Shown here piece after piece: positions 1 to 13,311 of a DNA stretch of 64,000 nucleotides. A model generated the notes under the pieces. It had not been told where the DNA came from, made no database searches, and was given only the letters and a program-made list of their open reading frames with translations. Both the position numbers and the translations under genes were made by a program. Numbering within the stretch: position 1 is the stretch's first letter; the number at the start of each line of letters is the position of its first letter. This DNA comes from Hydractinia symbiolongicarpus (Eukaryota; Cnidaria; Hydrozoa; Anthoathecata; Hydractiniidae), in assembly GCF_029227915.1 (NCBI RefSeq), contig NC_079888.1, positions 13,747,001-13,811,000 of the forward strand, given 5' to 3'.

Positions 1-1455
1 ATGATTTGCTTTTGCTTTAAACAAAATTTAACAACATAATTCTAAAAACATCAATATACGTTAAAACCATCACAATCTAAATCTTTACGTTCCAGTCTTC
101 ACTAAAAAGTTCTATTTCCATCGATCACGATAAAATTCAGACACTAATAATTAAATTAAAAGTCCTTTATCAAAGACTAGGAAGTTAAACATTCCGAATA
201 AACAAGACAAAAGGGCATTAATTAAACATCTGTGAAAATCATAGATTTTCGAATAGCCTCCTTCGTCTTACCGTCCAGATTAGTTTGAACTGTTCCATTC
301 TGGTTAACTTTGGCGCAGCATATTGTCTGTTGTTAGCAGTTTCGCCTATGTTATTATCCGAAGCTTCGTTTATTTTTAAGGTTTATGTAATTGCGTGAAC
401 CTAACTACTTCAAAGCCAATCGTCATGTGATTGAATTTCGGAAAATTCCGACCTTAAATCACGCGACAACGTGATACCGAGGTTATTTCTGTAAGACCTG
501 TTCTACGTTAAAAATAATTACATTACATTGTTATGATACAAGGATTGTATGATGATTGTATAATAAATGTCTTGGTTTCTTCATGCACTATAAAATAAAT
601 TTTTTTATTTTTTGTTGCTGGGACGCTTCAGCAACATTTTGAATGTTGCGTTTGAATCGCTTCGACGCTTTATAATTGTTGTTAGCTGGAGTTGTTATAA
701 TGTTGCTGCAATGATACAAATACATTTTACGATGAACCCCATTCGTATCGTCATGTTACAATGAACCCCATTCATAAATACATGTTACGATGATTCCCAT
801 TCATAACTTCATGCAACGATTTCTAACATTGGGAGCCACTGCTGCTGCTGGGTAGGTTCCTACAAAAAGATGCGCAGCAGATATCACGGAAAACGTCGAA
901 CTATTGCACATATTGTTGAAAAGGGCAAAGTAATAATAAAAAGACTAATGGAGGATATAAGTCACAAATGTGTGAATTATAAATAATCTGATATAATCTG
1001 TCATGTGTCAAAAGTTCAACACCCTTTGGTTACTTTATCCACTAAAGTAGGGTTTTATCAAAACGATTTACTTTTTCATGGTAAACTATTATTTTCTTTG
1101 TACCAACACTTTGTCTTATTTTAAAAATAAAAAGGATAGAAGGAAGATGGACACATCGGTAAACTTAGTCCGTCAATTTTGAAATGTTATAAACTAAGGT
1201 TTTGGCTCCCTGTTAAAAAAATTGAGCAATTACAGAATAATGGAGAAAAAAGAAAAAATGTTAATTAACGCGTATGGGCACCATCCACAGCTACCAACAT
1301 ACCCATTTACCCACAAAACACTCGTGGCAAAATTGGACAGCCATTACAAATTATAGTTGTTAAGACAGGTTCCAACAATGACCCTGGCAAGCGCCAGCAA
1401 TCGTCTCAGCGTTGATAAGTGTACCAAAGAGAAATGTTTCTCTTGGAATGTATAT
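1..1455. other. no gene seen; contains a short minisatellite
   Basis: No supportable coding exon was found on either strand. The stretch is AT-rich and holds only the 29-bp tandem repeat listed separately. It lies downstream of the claudin-like gene. Confidence 0.5.
728..814. repeat. 29-bp minisatellite, three copies
   Basis: Three head-to-tail 29-bp units, each starting TAC(G/A)ATGA and containing CCCATTC, differ at a few positions. Confidence 0.75.
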
Positions 1456-1461
1456 TTTATT
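1456..1461 (-). terminator. poly(A) signal AATAAA of the claudin-like gene
   Basis: AATAAA on the - strand, about 42 nt after the stop of the claudin-like gene. A second AATAAA overlaps the stop codon itself (1502-1507). Confidence 0.4.
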
Positions 1462-1502
1462 TTAAGTTCAGGCTTAATAATTCATTTTTACCGTTTTGAA
1501 TT

Positions 1503-3069
1503 TTATTGTTCTCTGCCTTTTTCTGTCGCCGTCACTGAAATAGACACCAAAGTTGATAAATTTTGTCTTTTCTTTTGGCTTGTAGTAGCTTCACGAGAAT
1601 TCGCATATACCGTAACAGGAGGTTGCAAATTTGATTCTGTTACATTAAATGTGACTGTTTTCCTTTTAGGTTCGCTTTTCTCAGCTACGGCTGTAAAGGT
1701 TTCGTTTATCCAAGTTTTTTCTGTATTTTCTACAGGCATGAATGTTGAAAGATTTGAGTTCTAAAAAAAGGTAATGAAAAAATATCATCTTGGCAAACAA
1801 CGTGTAACTCCTACACACTTTAACAGGCATACCTAACAGTGTTTAAAAATAAGGCGCAAACATGGCTTGTGATTATTAATGCTAAAAAGATTCATAGATT
1901 GTTAGAACGTACAAGATACTAAAAGCACTTAAATAAAATATTGAAGTTCTTTTTAATAAACTTGATTACAATAGACTACTGTGATCTGTTGTTTATATTT
2001 TGTACCTATTAGAATGTGTGCAACATCAAAACATTATGTTCACGAAATGTAGTTTACAAATTCTGCAGGTGAATTTAGGTCTAAATTTTTATTCACATAG
2101 ATTTTTAAAGTTTTTAAAAAAATGTTAAGTAAGACCGCAGTAACAAATTTTGTACACATGCAAATAAATATTTACCATAATTGTGCAAATGTTTTGTGTC
2201 TGTGTGTTGTAAAAAGTTTCAGTTTTAACAAAAATTTAATACAACTCTAGTATACTATTTTTTCTGATGGAATTTTAAAAACAGTAGACTAGAGTATTAG
2301 TACTAGACTATCAATAAAAAAGAAGCCGACACAAGAACCCAAACCACCTAACCTCAATTACTTGATTATTTTCTAAATTACTTCGCCCATGACCATTGTC
2401 ACTGTGGACTGGTGCACTCGACATTGTATCATCATTTTGCCATTTGTTTGCATTTCCAACAAAAATTCCCACCGTTGGTTTTTCTTTTAAATTGTTTTTA
2501 AAATAGTAGGAAGCGCTTCTTTTGTAATTTCTGTACTTAATCAGGTACAGAAGAGTTGATAATATCAGCAACAGTCCATTAAGTACTGCGCCTACACAAC
2601 AGATAACGAATGACCAACCATAGGAAAAGTTTTGCAAATTAATATCAGCAACTTTTCGGGCAAACAGACTCACACCAACAACAGAAGTTACGCTTTGTAT
2701 CATTGCTATTAGACATAATATGAAAAGATGGTACATGTACTTCTGCTTCAAGATTATACGGAACAACAATATAATTGATATAATTTGAAGACCAATGCTA
2801 ACAAGAAGCCAAATTTTTATTTGTGTACTCTCAATAGTTTTTAAACTATCAATGACTTTTTCGGAGGAAAAGCATGTCACTTTTTTTTCTTCCTCAAAAC
2901 GGCATGTTTGCCACAATCCATATTTGTAGGATATGTCTTTTCCAGTCAAACTAGTTTCTTTAAAATGAATCCAAAAGTGCGTAAATTGGGAAATTGAAAG
3001 AAGGCATAAACTTGATACAGAAATAACTGCCATGAGCGATTTAAATGTTGCCCTGTTAGACCACGCCAT
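1503..3069 (-). CDS. claudin/PMP22-like four-transmembrane protein, two coding exons
   Basis: Exon A is 3069..2353 (239 codons) and exon B is 1760..1503 (85 codons plus stop); the joined product is 324 aa. The start is the ATG at 3069, 11 nt after a splice acceptor (TTTCAG, exon from 3080), so an upstream non-coding exon is likely. Four hydrophobic spans lie near residues 11-32, 86-107, 114-136 and 151-177. The first extracellular loop has W33, then GLW (51-53) and cysteines 56 and 66, the W-GLW-C-C signature of the claudin/PMP22/EMP family, whose members form or regulate cell junctions and membrane domains. Exon A ends GAG|GTTAGG and exon B starts after TTTTTTTAG; both are phase 0. The C-terminal tail of about 145 residues is cytoplasmic by family topology and longer than in most claudins. 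A poly(A) signal AATAAA lies at 1456-1461. The donor is weak, so the tail is less certain than the four-span core. Confidence 0.72.
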
Positions 3070-3244
3070 CTGTGACGGAGCTGAAATAAAGTAAATAAAT
3101 TTTGGTGAACTAGTAGATCGTGATATTATGAATTTTACATCAAAACTTGGAGGAAGATCAAAAGAAGTCACAACGAAAGAGATTTTATTGTGAAATTACA
3201 AAACAGCAAGATGTGATGACGAAACTGATCTACTGATTTCTTTA

Positions 3245-3310
3245 TTTGAATTGTAATGGTTACACACACCACTGACTCTTTTGTTTGAATTGTAATGGTT
3301 ACACACACCA
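3245..3310. repeat. direct duplication, 27-bp match at 39-bp offset
   Basis: The segment beginning TTTGAATTGTAATGG and ending CACACACCA occurs at 3245-3271 and again at 3284-3310. Confidence 0.75.
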
Positions 3311-4394
3311 TTTGGGATTATTACATTGCAAACACGTACTGACAGTTACATAGTAACATACAACATCGAAAAACAACAACAGGTAAACAGAGTAGAGAAG
3401 AACAAAGTGGTGGCTGTAACTCAAACTCTAAGTAAATTTTGCGAGTTATATAATGTTAATAATCTGGCTACTATTTAGAGTGAGTTTAAAAATCTTACGC
3501 ATTAGCGTTTTATTTGTTACTCAAGCAATACGTTTTGTAATCACGCAAATACCGTTAAAATTTATAATTTCCGGTGAATTTTGCTAATTTTTTACACATT
3601 GTCTAACCAAAAATATATAAAATAAACTGACAATTGTATAAAACAAAAAAAAAATAATTTGGCAATAAGAGATACTACCCTAAAACAAAGGATCAAATTA
3701 AAATCTGTTATACAATGAAACTTTGAAATTACATATTAAAGAAAACCTAATAAATTTACCTGTTAATACAATGACAAATAGAGAGAGCTGTGTTAACTTT
3801 AATATTTCACTTAAATTTCCAAATAAAAAAGACAAATGTAACAAAATTATTATTTAACAAATACTAATTCATACCGCTAGCAGAAGAGAATATAAACATC
3901 AAGTCACTGACAATAACTAATGCGCAATCTGACTCATGTTTTTAATTTAATTAAGTAGCCTACTTAGAATTAATTGACCTTCCCTAGCATTCCCAATTAA
4001 AAAGATCTTTTTTTCTTGTATTCCCTGTATAAGAAGCTTGATTGTTGTCAAGAAAACAACTATGTTTTTGCAACAATCTCATAGATAAACAACTATTATG
4101 ATAGCAACCTGTTTTATAATATTAATAGTCCTTATTAAAATATATTTGGGAAAGAATGCGAATTTTGACATTTATGCTTTTGTCAGACTTCAGAGAAATC
4201 CAAACTTTAAAACAATGTAATCTTGTAAATTCCATTTATAAACAAATCCAGTATTCCATCTCATAATAGCACGTTTTGAGCAACGGTTTTAATAATAAAC
4301 ACGCATTTTCTTAAGTGAAGCATGTTTTCACATATCTTGTCTCACCATCAGTATATACTACATAAAAGCTATTCGTAAGATATATATTAAAAAA

Positions 4395-6025
4395 CTAGTC
4401 AGTAGTTCGTGTGGAGAAATCTACGGATTTGCCGTCGTTTATATATCGTAGTAAATTTGATCATTAAGAGACTAGTCGATAAAACCCGTGGAAAAATCCA
4501 CTGAGGCAGGATAAGAATGGAAAAGAAGCATAATTTTAATTTTGATGACGTCAGCAACCCATCCACAAAAAAAATAGAAACTTGTTTTCACGTTGCGTCT
4601 ATTGCGTGGAGCTTAAACTGCTGATCAAGAAAATGTATATGATCATGTGCTTTTGATGAGCGGTTAATGAGATAAAAGGGTTTAAAAATTTCGTCAGCAA
4701 AGACTTGTCAAAACAGAAAATTTTTTTTAGAAATTTATTTACCTGTTGCCACCATTATATAGATCTTGAAACGCTGATCTAGCAAATGTGTATGATCATG
4801 CGTTTGGGAATATTACCCAAATTGGTCCTATGTTAACGGTTTTATTTATTTATTTTTTAAAGTCCCACGGGTTTGTTAGAGATGAAATAATTTTTTTTTA
4901 CCTCCGGTTTACTATGTGCGCGCTGTATCTAATGGAAACAAGTTGTTTATCAACTGAAAAAGGAAACCGAAGCGAAGAAGGTTGTGTCTTCTTTAAAGTA
5001 ATCCTGAAATGCCACCGCTGACTCATCATAAGGTTAGCTTTAAGCTTATATGTTCTCTCATATGTGTTTTGTGTTTTGGGACCGAGGTTGCCCTCCTTTT
5101 TATAGAAAATCTATCGAATTCGAATGTAATTCGAATCTAAAATGTAAAAAACAAACTGATGTTGTCGAACTAAGTTGGTGTTGTTAGTTAAAAATACTTT
5201 TTAAAAAATAAAAATGTTTGATATAACATTACAAAGAGAATTGATTGAAAATGTATCAAATAATTGTATACGCTTCCAATTTATGAAGCAAAGTTTAGTA
5301 TTCCAAGTAAAAAACTGATTGAACAGAGAATGCTAGCAAGCTACCTACTGAGAAAGCGAAAGAAAAGCAGGTGTGTTGTTTAGATTTTTTAGTAGAAAAA
5401 CGAATTTTGGTGTATAACGATATTTTAGTCGTTTCTTTCAGAGCTAAATTCTCCTTAGATATTAAAATTCTTGTTGTGTCTTGAGCCGGAAAATATAATG
5501 TTTAAGCACTTATTTTGCAAGAATATAGTCTGAAGAATGGGTCAGAAGCTTAGAATATCCTTAGAATATGTCTAAGCTTGGTAGTTTGTTTTAAATATAA
5601 ACATTTGTATGACGCACAAAATTGTATAGAAATTTATTTTTTTAAAGGTATATCAAACGAACTGAACTTTTTTGTGTCCAAGCAATGGGCCGTTACATGT
5701 AGTAAAAATTGCATGTTTTACTTTATTAAGGCATTATATTATTTCAGGCCATAGTCATTCTACACACATATTGAGAATAATGAGGATAACATCTGTCAAA
5801 AAAGTTAAGAACATCGTGGCTGAAACTAATACACACTATTCTTTTCAAAATTTTAAGCGCACTGTAATGGCTTCATTATTTTAAAGTAGTGTTATTGACG
5901 TCGCGCCGTTACGTCAGAAAATTTAACATTTGAGACATAACGTTTTCGGCGATATCAAAGGAAAATGAACACATCCACTTCGCTTGTCACAGACAGACAC
6001 ACTCAGCGTAATATTATATAGATTC
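4395..6025 (+). mobile_element. dispersed repeat family, longest copy (non-autonomous element?)
   Basis: The left part holds two related blocks (around 4408 and 4470) of the form CCGTGGARAAATCYAC. The right part ends near 5971-6025 with CATCCACTTCGCTTGTCACA followed by ACAGACACACTCAGCG. The same pair of ends recurs inverted at 20259-20937, and the left block recurs near 37516. Between the ends I see no coding sequence. The precise boundaries, the element class and the target duplications are not resolved; the common ends argue for one family rather than chance matches. Confidence 0.45.
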
Positions 6026-6525
6026 GATTCTTAAAATCGAAGACTCTGCATTGTTATCTTCCTTGATTTTATACGTGATTTTCTTGATTATAAGTTTGGA
6101 TCTGTTAAAGCACACTTTTTTTATTACTTTGGATTAAAATATTTCGGTAGATATACAATATACCAAATGATTCAAGTTTTTATATTTTTCTTTTATGCGT
6201 TTTCAACTATTAATTTCTTATATTTTAAGTATAACTTTGGAAGGTTTGCCGTATGCAATAGACTGAATAGCTGATTTTGTATGCCATAACGAAAAATGTT
6301 GGATTTTTTTAATGTTTGGTATCCTTTTTTCCCCTGGTGTTCTTCTGGAATGGCAAAGCAAGTATATAGTTTTAGCGTATTTCGCTTTTTACGTAACGGT
6401 TGTTAGACGCCTTTGATTTTTTTGGACATTTTCCATTTTTATTTTATAATTTTTTCTTGCACATGCTTATATTTTTAGACGTTTTGTTTCAGCGGTTATA
6501 AACATACAATAATGCAGATTGTGAG

Positions 6526-6600
6526 AAACCTCGATCCCAGGGCTTTTTTTTCTTTTTGCCATCCCGTTATAAAAGAGACAAAGACCCCCGGGTCGAGGTT
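6526..6600. mobile_element. miniature inverted-repeat element, 75 bp
   Basis: Starts AACCTCGATCCCAGGG and ends CCCCGGGTCGAGGTT, an imperfect inverted repeat around a T-rich loop. The arm is related to the CCAACCTCGTCCCCAGGG arm of the element at 26847-28478, so both probably belong to one superfamily. Confidence 0.55.
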
Positions 6601-6844
6601 GAAATGTGAGGTTTAAAAATTCAAATTACCGTGTTGTATGTTTTGTTTGGTAAAAAAATCCTTCGCAAAATTTGCTTTTCAGTCGTAAAATACGCATATT
6701 CCAAGATGGATGATGTAATATAATCCTTGTTTTAAAATCGAGGTTTGTACCGACAAAATTAAAGCTGGAGGTGTACAGAAGAGCTGATGATTAAAAAAAA
6801 TATGTAAACCTAGAAAATTATGTGGACGATGTTATATGGGAAGC

Positions 6845-7232
6845 AATACACCTTTCCCGAGACTTATTCTTTTGATGTGCCGCAACTTTGTCTGTTGAGT
6901 TTTATGAAAAACGAACAACAGATTTGAATTCCTTATCAAAAATGTCATAAACAAAGAAAATTTCGAAACAATGCAGCAAGTAAACAACCTGCGATTCTAA
7001 TTTAAAGATTTGTGGCATGTCCAACCTCTTTTTGAAAACAAGGCGGGCCATGGTAACTTGAGCATTAAGAAGACTTTAACTGTAATATATCTCCTCAAAA
7101 TTGCACTTTCTGTTTGCGTATCAAGTTAAACTTTTACACATAAATTAAACAAGAAATGCTAAATTCAAATATAGTATTCATATTTTACGAGTTTAAAAAA
7201 AGTATGACTCATGGTCTCGGGAAAGGTGTATT
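6845..7232. mobile_element. MITE candidate with perfect 19-bp terminal inverted repeats
   Basis: AATACACCTTTCCCGAGAC at 6845-6863 is exactly the reverse complement of 7214-7232. The 350 bp between have no coding potential. No clear target-site duplication could be assigned. Confidence 0.65.
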
Positions 7233-8073
7233 AATAAACCCGCGTCACCAGTTTGTTTTTCGCAACACGTTTTATAACATTTTATATTAAAATTAAGTTT
7301 TATGTTGGATACTATACTTATTTTCTACGAAAATATAAATAAGCACTAATACATATGATAAAATAAATTGGAGGAAGGTGTCATCAGCCGTAACACATAA
7401 ATTGCATTCAAATTAATATACACTGCTAAATATGAAATATGAAACAAAAGGTTTGTTATTCAATTACAAGTTAAATTTCACGTGACACTCCATATCCGTT
7501 TGTTACAAATAAATTGATTTAATAACTTGACGGATCAAAAATACGATGTTTATCCACATCAGTGCTTGCTGTAACCTTTGCGTTAATCACTTCGGGAGAA
7601 CAGATAGCAGGACATTAATCTTGAAAAATATTTCTTTCGCAGTACTCGTGGCGAAAGTGGTATGGTATTATGGAACATATCCCATTGGTAAAGTATTTTC
7701 GACCTAACGAAGAATTAAGATTGATTAACAGAACAAATTAAAAATACATTTAATTATTACCTTATTATTATTAATTATTAGTTATTTCTTTAGGTTCTTG
7801 CAGGTCTTAAACAGATTTTCCTGGGCATCCCGATGGTGATGATCGGCTTATGGGCGCCCTACCTATAATTCTGATACCCATTGAGGCTGTGGGACGAAAC
7901 CAACTTGTATAGAATAATTTCTGTTGTTTACTTTAACATCTGACTTATTTTATCTGACTGTTTTCAAATTGTGGAAAAAGTCAATTTTAATATGAAAAAA
8001 CTGATGTAGCAAGTTGAATATGTCATTGTGGCTATGTGACTTTGCACACTTCTTCTCTTTTAGAGAAAAAAAA

Positions 8074-8771
8074 TTAACATTGACTTCCTGCTAGGACTAA
8101 ACTCTCGCAATAATAGTGCAGCTAACTCTTCATCCTAAATACACGATCTGCATTAGTTGACGATAAAAATAGACGTATTTTTACCTGTGTGTAGTATACC
8201 TTTGCAGCACAACTCTGGGCATTCCTTTTGATGTGCATAGTGTGCACAATGTAGATCTCTATATAAATACGGTATTTGAAAACAAATTGGACTTGTATCC
8301 CGTTTATTATTGCATTCTAAATAATAATGAAATATAATAATTTTAGTGTATTTATCCAATTAAATCCGAAAAAAAAATATTTAAAAAGAAAGATTCCGAA
8401 GATCGTGTACAAGCAATTTTTTTAGTTTTCAATGTAGGCAGTCTACGAACATGACTTAAATAAAAAGGCTTTAAAAGTGTTGAAGATTGCATCAGATATT
8501 TGTCTAAAACTTATTTCTGGTGTTTTTATAATATTTATAATAGAACAAATTTAATGACAACGAGTTTACACAGATAAGGAATTGAAAACAAAGAATAAAT
8601 TTTCTTACTGTTTGCATCTGTGTTTTTGAACACTTCTTTGTTGAATTCGCGACAGTTTATTACTAATAAGAAATATAAAACTATCAGAAACATGACAACA
8701 TGGACGAATAAACACCTAATTTGTAAATATCCAGAAAAAAAAATGCGATTAAATTTTCTCTTTGCAGACAT
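8074..8771 (-). CDS. small membrane-anchored or secreted protein with a six-cysteine ShK-like exon
   Basis: Exon 1 is 8771..8609 (ATG to ACA|GTAAG, phase 1). Exon 2 is 8316..8200 (39 codons, phase 1 on both sides, donor AAAG|GTATAC). A tentative last exon is 8096..8074 (acceptor GTTTAG, ending in Cys then TAA). The joined product is about 100 aa. Residues 22-39 are hydrophobic (signal anchor or late signal peptide). Cysteines fall at 56, 66, 78, 87, 91 and 92, with a C-P-E-L-C-C end, resembling the ShK/SXC domain, a disulphide module common in cnidarian secreted proteins, proteases and toxins. Oddities: the last two cysteines are adjacent rather than separated by two residues, and the usual aromatic and glycine positions are not clear. 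Exon phases agree throughout. The 1-1 symmetric exon is typical of shuffled extracellular modules. Function not assignable; alternatively it is one exon of a longer gene. Confidence 0.42.
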
Positions 8772-9245
8772 TGCATTACAATTAATTTAACTTACAAGTC
8801 AATGCAATGAAAAGTGATCCAAATAAAAACATGTTCATTTTCTTCTCGCAACTTCTCTTTTAAACGATCTTTACGAACAGCATATATTTCAGTTAGAATC
8901 TTACTATCCAGTGTGTTAATTTTATAAAAGAACCGCTATTTAAATATTACACGAACAAAAGACGGGTATTGACGAGAAATTACAGGAAAGAAGGTGTGCT
9001 GATTATAAACACCACAATGAAATACGCCAACGTGTCTTGTCAACGTTTATAATTAATTTCGTTCATAATTTTTTCTTGTGTAAGTGACGGTAAAAATAAA
9101 GCTGAGAAAGTCTGCATAGTTCAGTTTTACTTTCTAGCATAACCTTTAGAGCTATGTTATATCTTCCTTGGGTAAAGGGACTCGTAAATTTGAGTTGTGT
9201 AGCAAAGTTGAAACATTCGGAAGTGTTAAATAATCATAATGTGCC

Positions 9246-9309
9246 ATGTTCAAATTGTAGCATGTTCAGATTGTAGCATGTTCAGATTGTAGCTTGCTTA
9301 GATTGTAGC
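9246..9309. repeat. 16-bp minisatellite, four copies
   Basis: Four consecutive units of the form ATGTTCAGATTGTAGC; the last has TTGCTTAG in place of ATGTTCAG, and a further partial unit follows. Confidence 0.8.
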
Positions 9310-10938
9310 TTGCTACATATTTTATGAACTTTTGAGGGATTCAAGGAAAACGAAAACACCTTATTTCAAGCAGTGTGATAGCATATGATGAAAAATTGTT
9401 GTATTTTTACAATGTGTGTTTGTTTTAAACGTTTAACAGGATTCAAAACCAGGACGTGTTACACTGCAGCATAATCCTTAGCGTCAAACATTAATTTACG
9501 ACTCTAGTTTTAATACAACACATAAATCATTGTGATGAGTTGTTTGTGTACTTTGTATTGCTTATTTCAAAAAGCTACAACACACTAGAAGAAGCAAGTA
9601 TTTCCGACCGGAATTTTCTGATGTTACTTATATTTTTACAATGTTTTCACATATGGGTAAAACAGCATTGGTTATGGACGTATATTTTTTTTAACAAAAC
9701 CTGACCTTTCATATGGAAGTTTGACGTATAATGTGAAACATAAGTCATATGAAATTATTAAATGAATGCATTACTATTCATGCTTAAAACGAGATTGCAA
9801 AATTATGATTTTTTTTCAACCTAACCATGCGTTAACAAGAACCATGTCAACAAAGCCTACTAATGTCACCATTTTTTATTTAAAACAAATCGAAAATTAA
9901 ATAAAATTAACATACAGAAAAAGTTGTAATTTACACAAATACTTAAATGACTGAACGAGTTGTTTACATCAATTTATTAGTTTCTAAGAAACATGCGCTT
10001 CCACGATCAATCCGGAAGACAAATATTTCTTCCTAATTTTAATTTAGGGTCAATGTAATCTTAAATTTATTGCATAATAAATATTTTTAATGAAGTCCTG
10101 CATTTTCCTTCAAATTAAAATCACTTCATTAATATTCCTATTTTCATGTGAAAATGTCAGTAGGTACCTACCTATAATAAATCTTATTTCTAATATTTTA
10201 TTATAAATATGCATGATTTCAATTTACATGTATGATTAGAAGTGTACGAGCCGATCACTTGTAAAAACAGTTATTTTTATCTTTGAAAATACATCATTCT
10301 TAGATAAGCCTTATTTGGTTGAGTATAAAGGGAAGGGCCGTACCAGATCCCAGACATAAGTCGTATAATATATTCTTTGTGTCTGTCTCTATCGTGTTTA
10401 TGAATTACTAGAAACGTTTACGTAGCCAGAGAAACATATTTCGATTAGTACATTGAAGTTGTTAAAAAATTGGTTTAGGTCAATAGAAAAAATCGACCAT
10501 CATCCGCTTAAACCGTTAAAAACATTGAAATAGTAACGAGATATGTTTACTCCAAAATTTCGATGGCAATTCTTTATCCGTTAAGTGAAGCATGGGTTGA
10601 CCAGAATATTGCAATCGAATTTCGAGATGGTTTCAACTTTCGATTTGCGCTAACATCACATATCTTTGTTTGTAGTGGCCAAAACTTGGAATTGAATTTT
10701 GTACTATTGAAAAAATTTATAAAGAATGCAAACTGTTTGTACCTTCAGATGTGCAGTAGTGAAAAAGTTATTTTAACTAATAGTGCAGTGAAATGTGCAA
10801 ATTGAGCAACAAGAATGAAATTTGACACAGTGGTAACTTAAGTGAAAATTTAAACCTCAGACTTAATAAAAGGCACAACTTGTCCGCGGTCTCTTTGCCT
10901 CTTTGGGAAAATATATTACATATATATTAGGGTTGTTA

Positions 10939-11080
10939 CAACAGGATATGTCGCAATCAACGTGATATGTCGCAATCAACGGTAAATGTCGCAACGTTGC
11001 TGGTAAATGTCGCATGTCAACAGTAAATGTCGCAACAGCAAATGTCGCACCAAAATAGATGATCAACGGTAAATGTTGCA
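10939..11080. repeat. degenerate repeats built on (A)AATGTCGCAAC
   Basis: At least seven occurrences of (T/A)ATGT(C/T)GCA, spaced about 15-25 bp and interleaved with CAACGGTA. The array is irregular. Confidence 0.6.
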
Positions 11081-13251
11081 CAGATAGAAATCACCATATT
11101 ACTCTCAAAATGTTCTACAACATAAGAAACACTGAGGGAAGGAATAAATATTTTGAAGAAGCTAAAAAAGTTTTTCTTACATATGCAAATAATCCTAAAA
11201 AACTAAACTTTAATGTTATCTCGAAATAAACACCTCTTATGAAAAGACCACTTCCTTACGATATCAAAGAATTATTTGTGTCATACGGAGAAAGGCCAAG
11301 AAATGTGTAATCTTTAGTTGTTTTTTCCTTCTTTGCTTTTTATACCAACGTTCAACTTTTAAATAACGTGTTGAAATGGTGCTGCTAGTCGTCTCTTTGG
11401 TATATTAACTTTATTAAAACAAGAACAACTTACAGTTATCAACTTTTACAAAGTTGGATGATGGTAAAATTTTTAGCTCTGTGACTGCAGAGAGGCAATG
11501 AGCATGGACTGAAGTATCTATTAGAAAATACATGACACACTGCTAGATATTACACATTTTTTCCTTATAATCAACCTTCATGGTATGAATTATATATAGC
11601 TTGATGGCTGGAAACTACCATATGTACAATGTAATGAATGTTTCGCTATGGCTGCAACAAGGAAAACCAAAAAAGAATTAGAGCTAGCTAGCTAATTGTT
11701 GCAAAAGTAGAAGAAATGGATAATCGAATATCAAGCTGAAAGAATCAAAATATGGATAATTATCAAAGAATATTTACAAATTTGGACGAAAGGTTATTAA
11801 AAATGGCACAACTGCATATGCACCTTGTACTGTCCTTATTACGTGATTATCTAAAAGCGAATATTTAACCCCGCCAACTCCATAACTTTATGGTTTAGCA
11901 TATCTAAAAATATCTTTAAAAAATTGTGATTGAATGGGAAGTCATCGGATGAAAAGCGAATTGGTAAAAACATTCAAACATCCATATATATAGCTACTAT
12001 AATTTTGTTGTTTTGATGCGGACAAAGTGGTGGATGCCGACAAAGTCGTGGAAGACATATTTTTAGAGAATATACCAGGAACTGAAATACATATTGGAAT
12101 ATAGATATATTAATAAATGCTAATGCTAAATTCTTCTAACAGATTTATTGTTAATTTAGTTGGGTTTAAAATTGAATTTTAAAAGTTTTAATTTTTTATT
12201 CAACTTTTTCTGGCTAACTATCTTCTTTTTTTTTTTTGAGGAAAAGATTTTGAGGATGAAGGTAATCTTTAAGAGATTGTTTTTTACAGAAAGAAGTCAT
12301 GATTTCTTCAGTTCACAAGTTCACAACAAATTTTAAGAGTCAGTCATGTGTTTACAAATTATTCCGCTGAAATAAATTTTTGTGAATAAGTATAAAGAGA
12401 ACATTTTCTTACATTCATGTAATTTTGCTATGATTTCTTTCCAACCTTTCATTCTTTCTAACCAATTTTGGAGTTTTTATTGAGAATTAATTTTTTTATA
12501 TCAGATATTTATTATTAACTAAAAGATTATATATATGTCAAATGTTGATGAAGATTTTTGCAAAAACAGTTTGCTGATGCTGAAGATTTAGTAATTTTGG
12601 TGAAAGAAAAATCAGTATTGTCAAATAACGAAAACTTTATTACTGTGGAAACTTTATTGTGGATAAAAAATAAAAAAATTTACGGTAGAAATTTATGGAT
12701 GTTGGATTTTAATTTTTTTTTAAGTTTAGGGTTAAAGTAGATGTAACTAACAGCTAACATAATGATAATAAAAGAAAAGTATTTACAGTGATGTTTCCCT
12801 TGTACCTGCGCACTGGCCAGGCCAACTAAAGCTAACTGGCTTAAGCTACACCCATCTTTTATCAGCTATTTAGCTAGCTAGTTCGCTAACTGCACTTGCT
12901 TACTTTTGAAATATAGTGGTAGTAACTATTGCGGACAATACTTTTTAAAGGTAACAACTACAAATTTGGTGCCAACAATAACATTTCTTTTTGGTTTAAC
13001 AGGTTAGACACTTTACTTTTAGCTAGGCTAATCTTAAGACGGAATCAACAGTCTTTAGTCATAAATAACCTTGAATTTTGTGTCTTTTGGATAGAACACA
13101 TAAACCATTAAAGAATACCCTTCTTTAATTTTAATGTTATAATAGTAAAGCAGGGAGGTATAAAAGTTCTTTTATACCTTCATGGGTAAGCCAGAAGTTA
13201 AATTTTCTGTTAATGCTGTTGTTCTTTCTTGTTGCGCTACCATTATGAAAA

Positions 13252-13311
13252 ATTTGCCCCTACAAGCGCTTTACTAATGCCCAGACCGCGCTGTATGAAA
13301 GTCGGTAATGA
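13252..13311 (+). repeat. dispersed repeat, copy 1 of 2
   Basis: Matches 26738-26800 over about 60 bp with substitutions. Shared pieces include CCCTACAA, GCGCTT, GCCCAGA, CGCG and TATGAAA. It is probably the end of an unclassified transposable element. Confidence 0.55.

Larger units (their letters stand above)
3081..8073. other. no gene seen between the claudin-like and ShK-like genes
   Basis: About 5 kb with only short, low-complexity open frames and the repeats listed separately (3245, 4395, 6526 and 6845). The true 5' exons of the claudin-like gene probably lie here, but I could not identify them. Confidence 0.45.

Noticed and set aside
1357-1764. 135-aa + strand frame
   Set aside because: It is antisense to the well-supported last exon of the claudin-like gene and has no start or splice context.
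3070-3171. N-terminal extension of the claudin-like frame
   Set aside because: A splice acceptor at 3081-3083 and the W-GLW-C-C family start favour the ATG at 3069; the extension is intronic.
10563-10805. 80-aa + strand frame
   Set aside because: No signal, domain or splice context; could be chance in AT-rich DNA.
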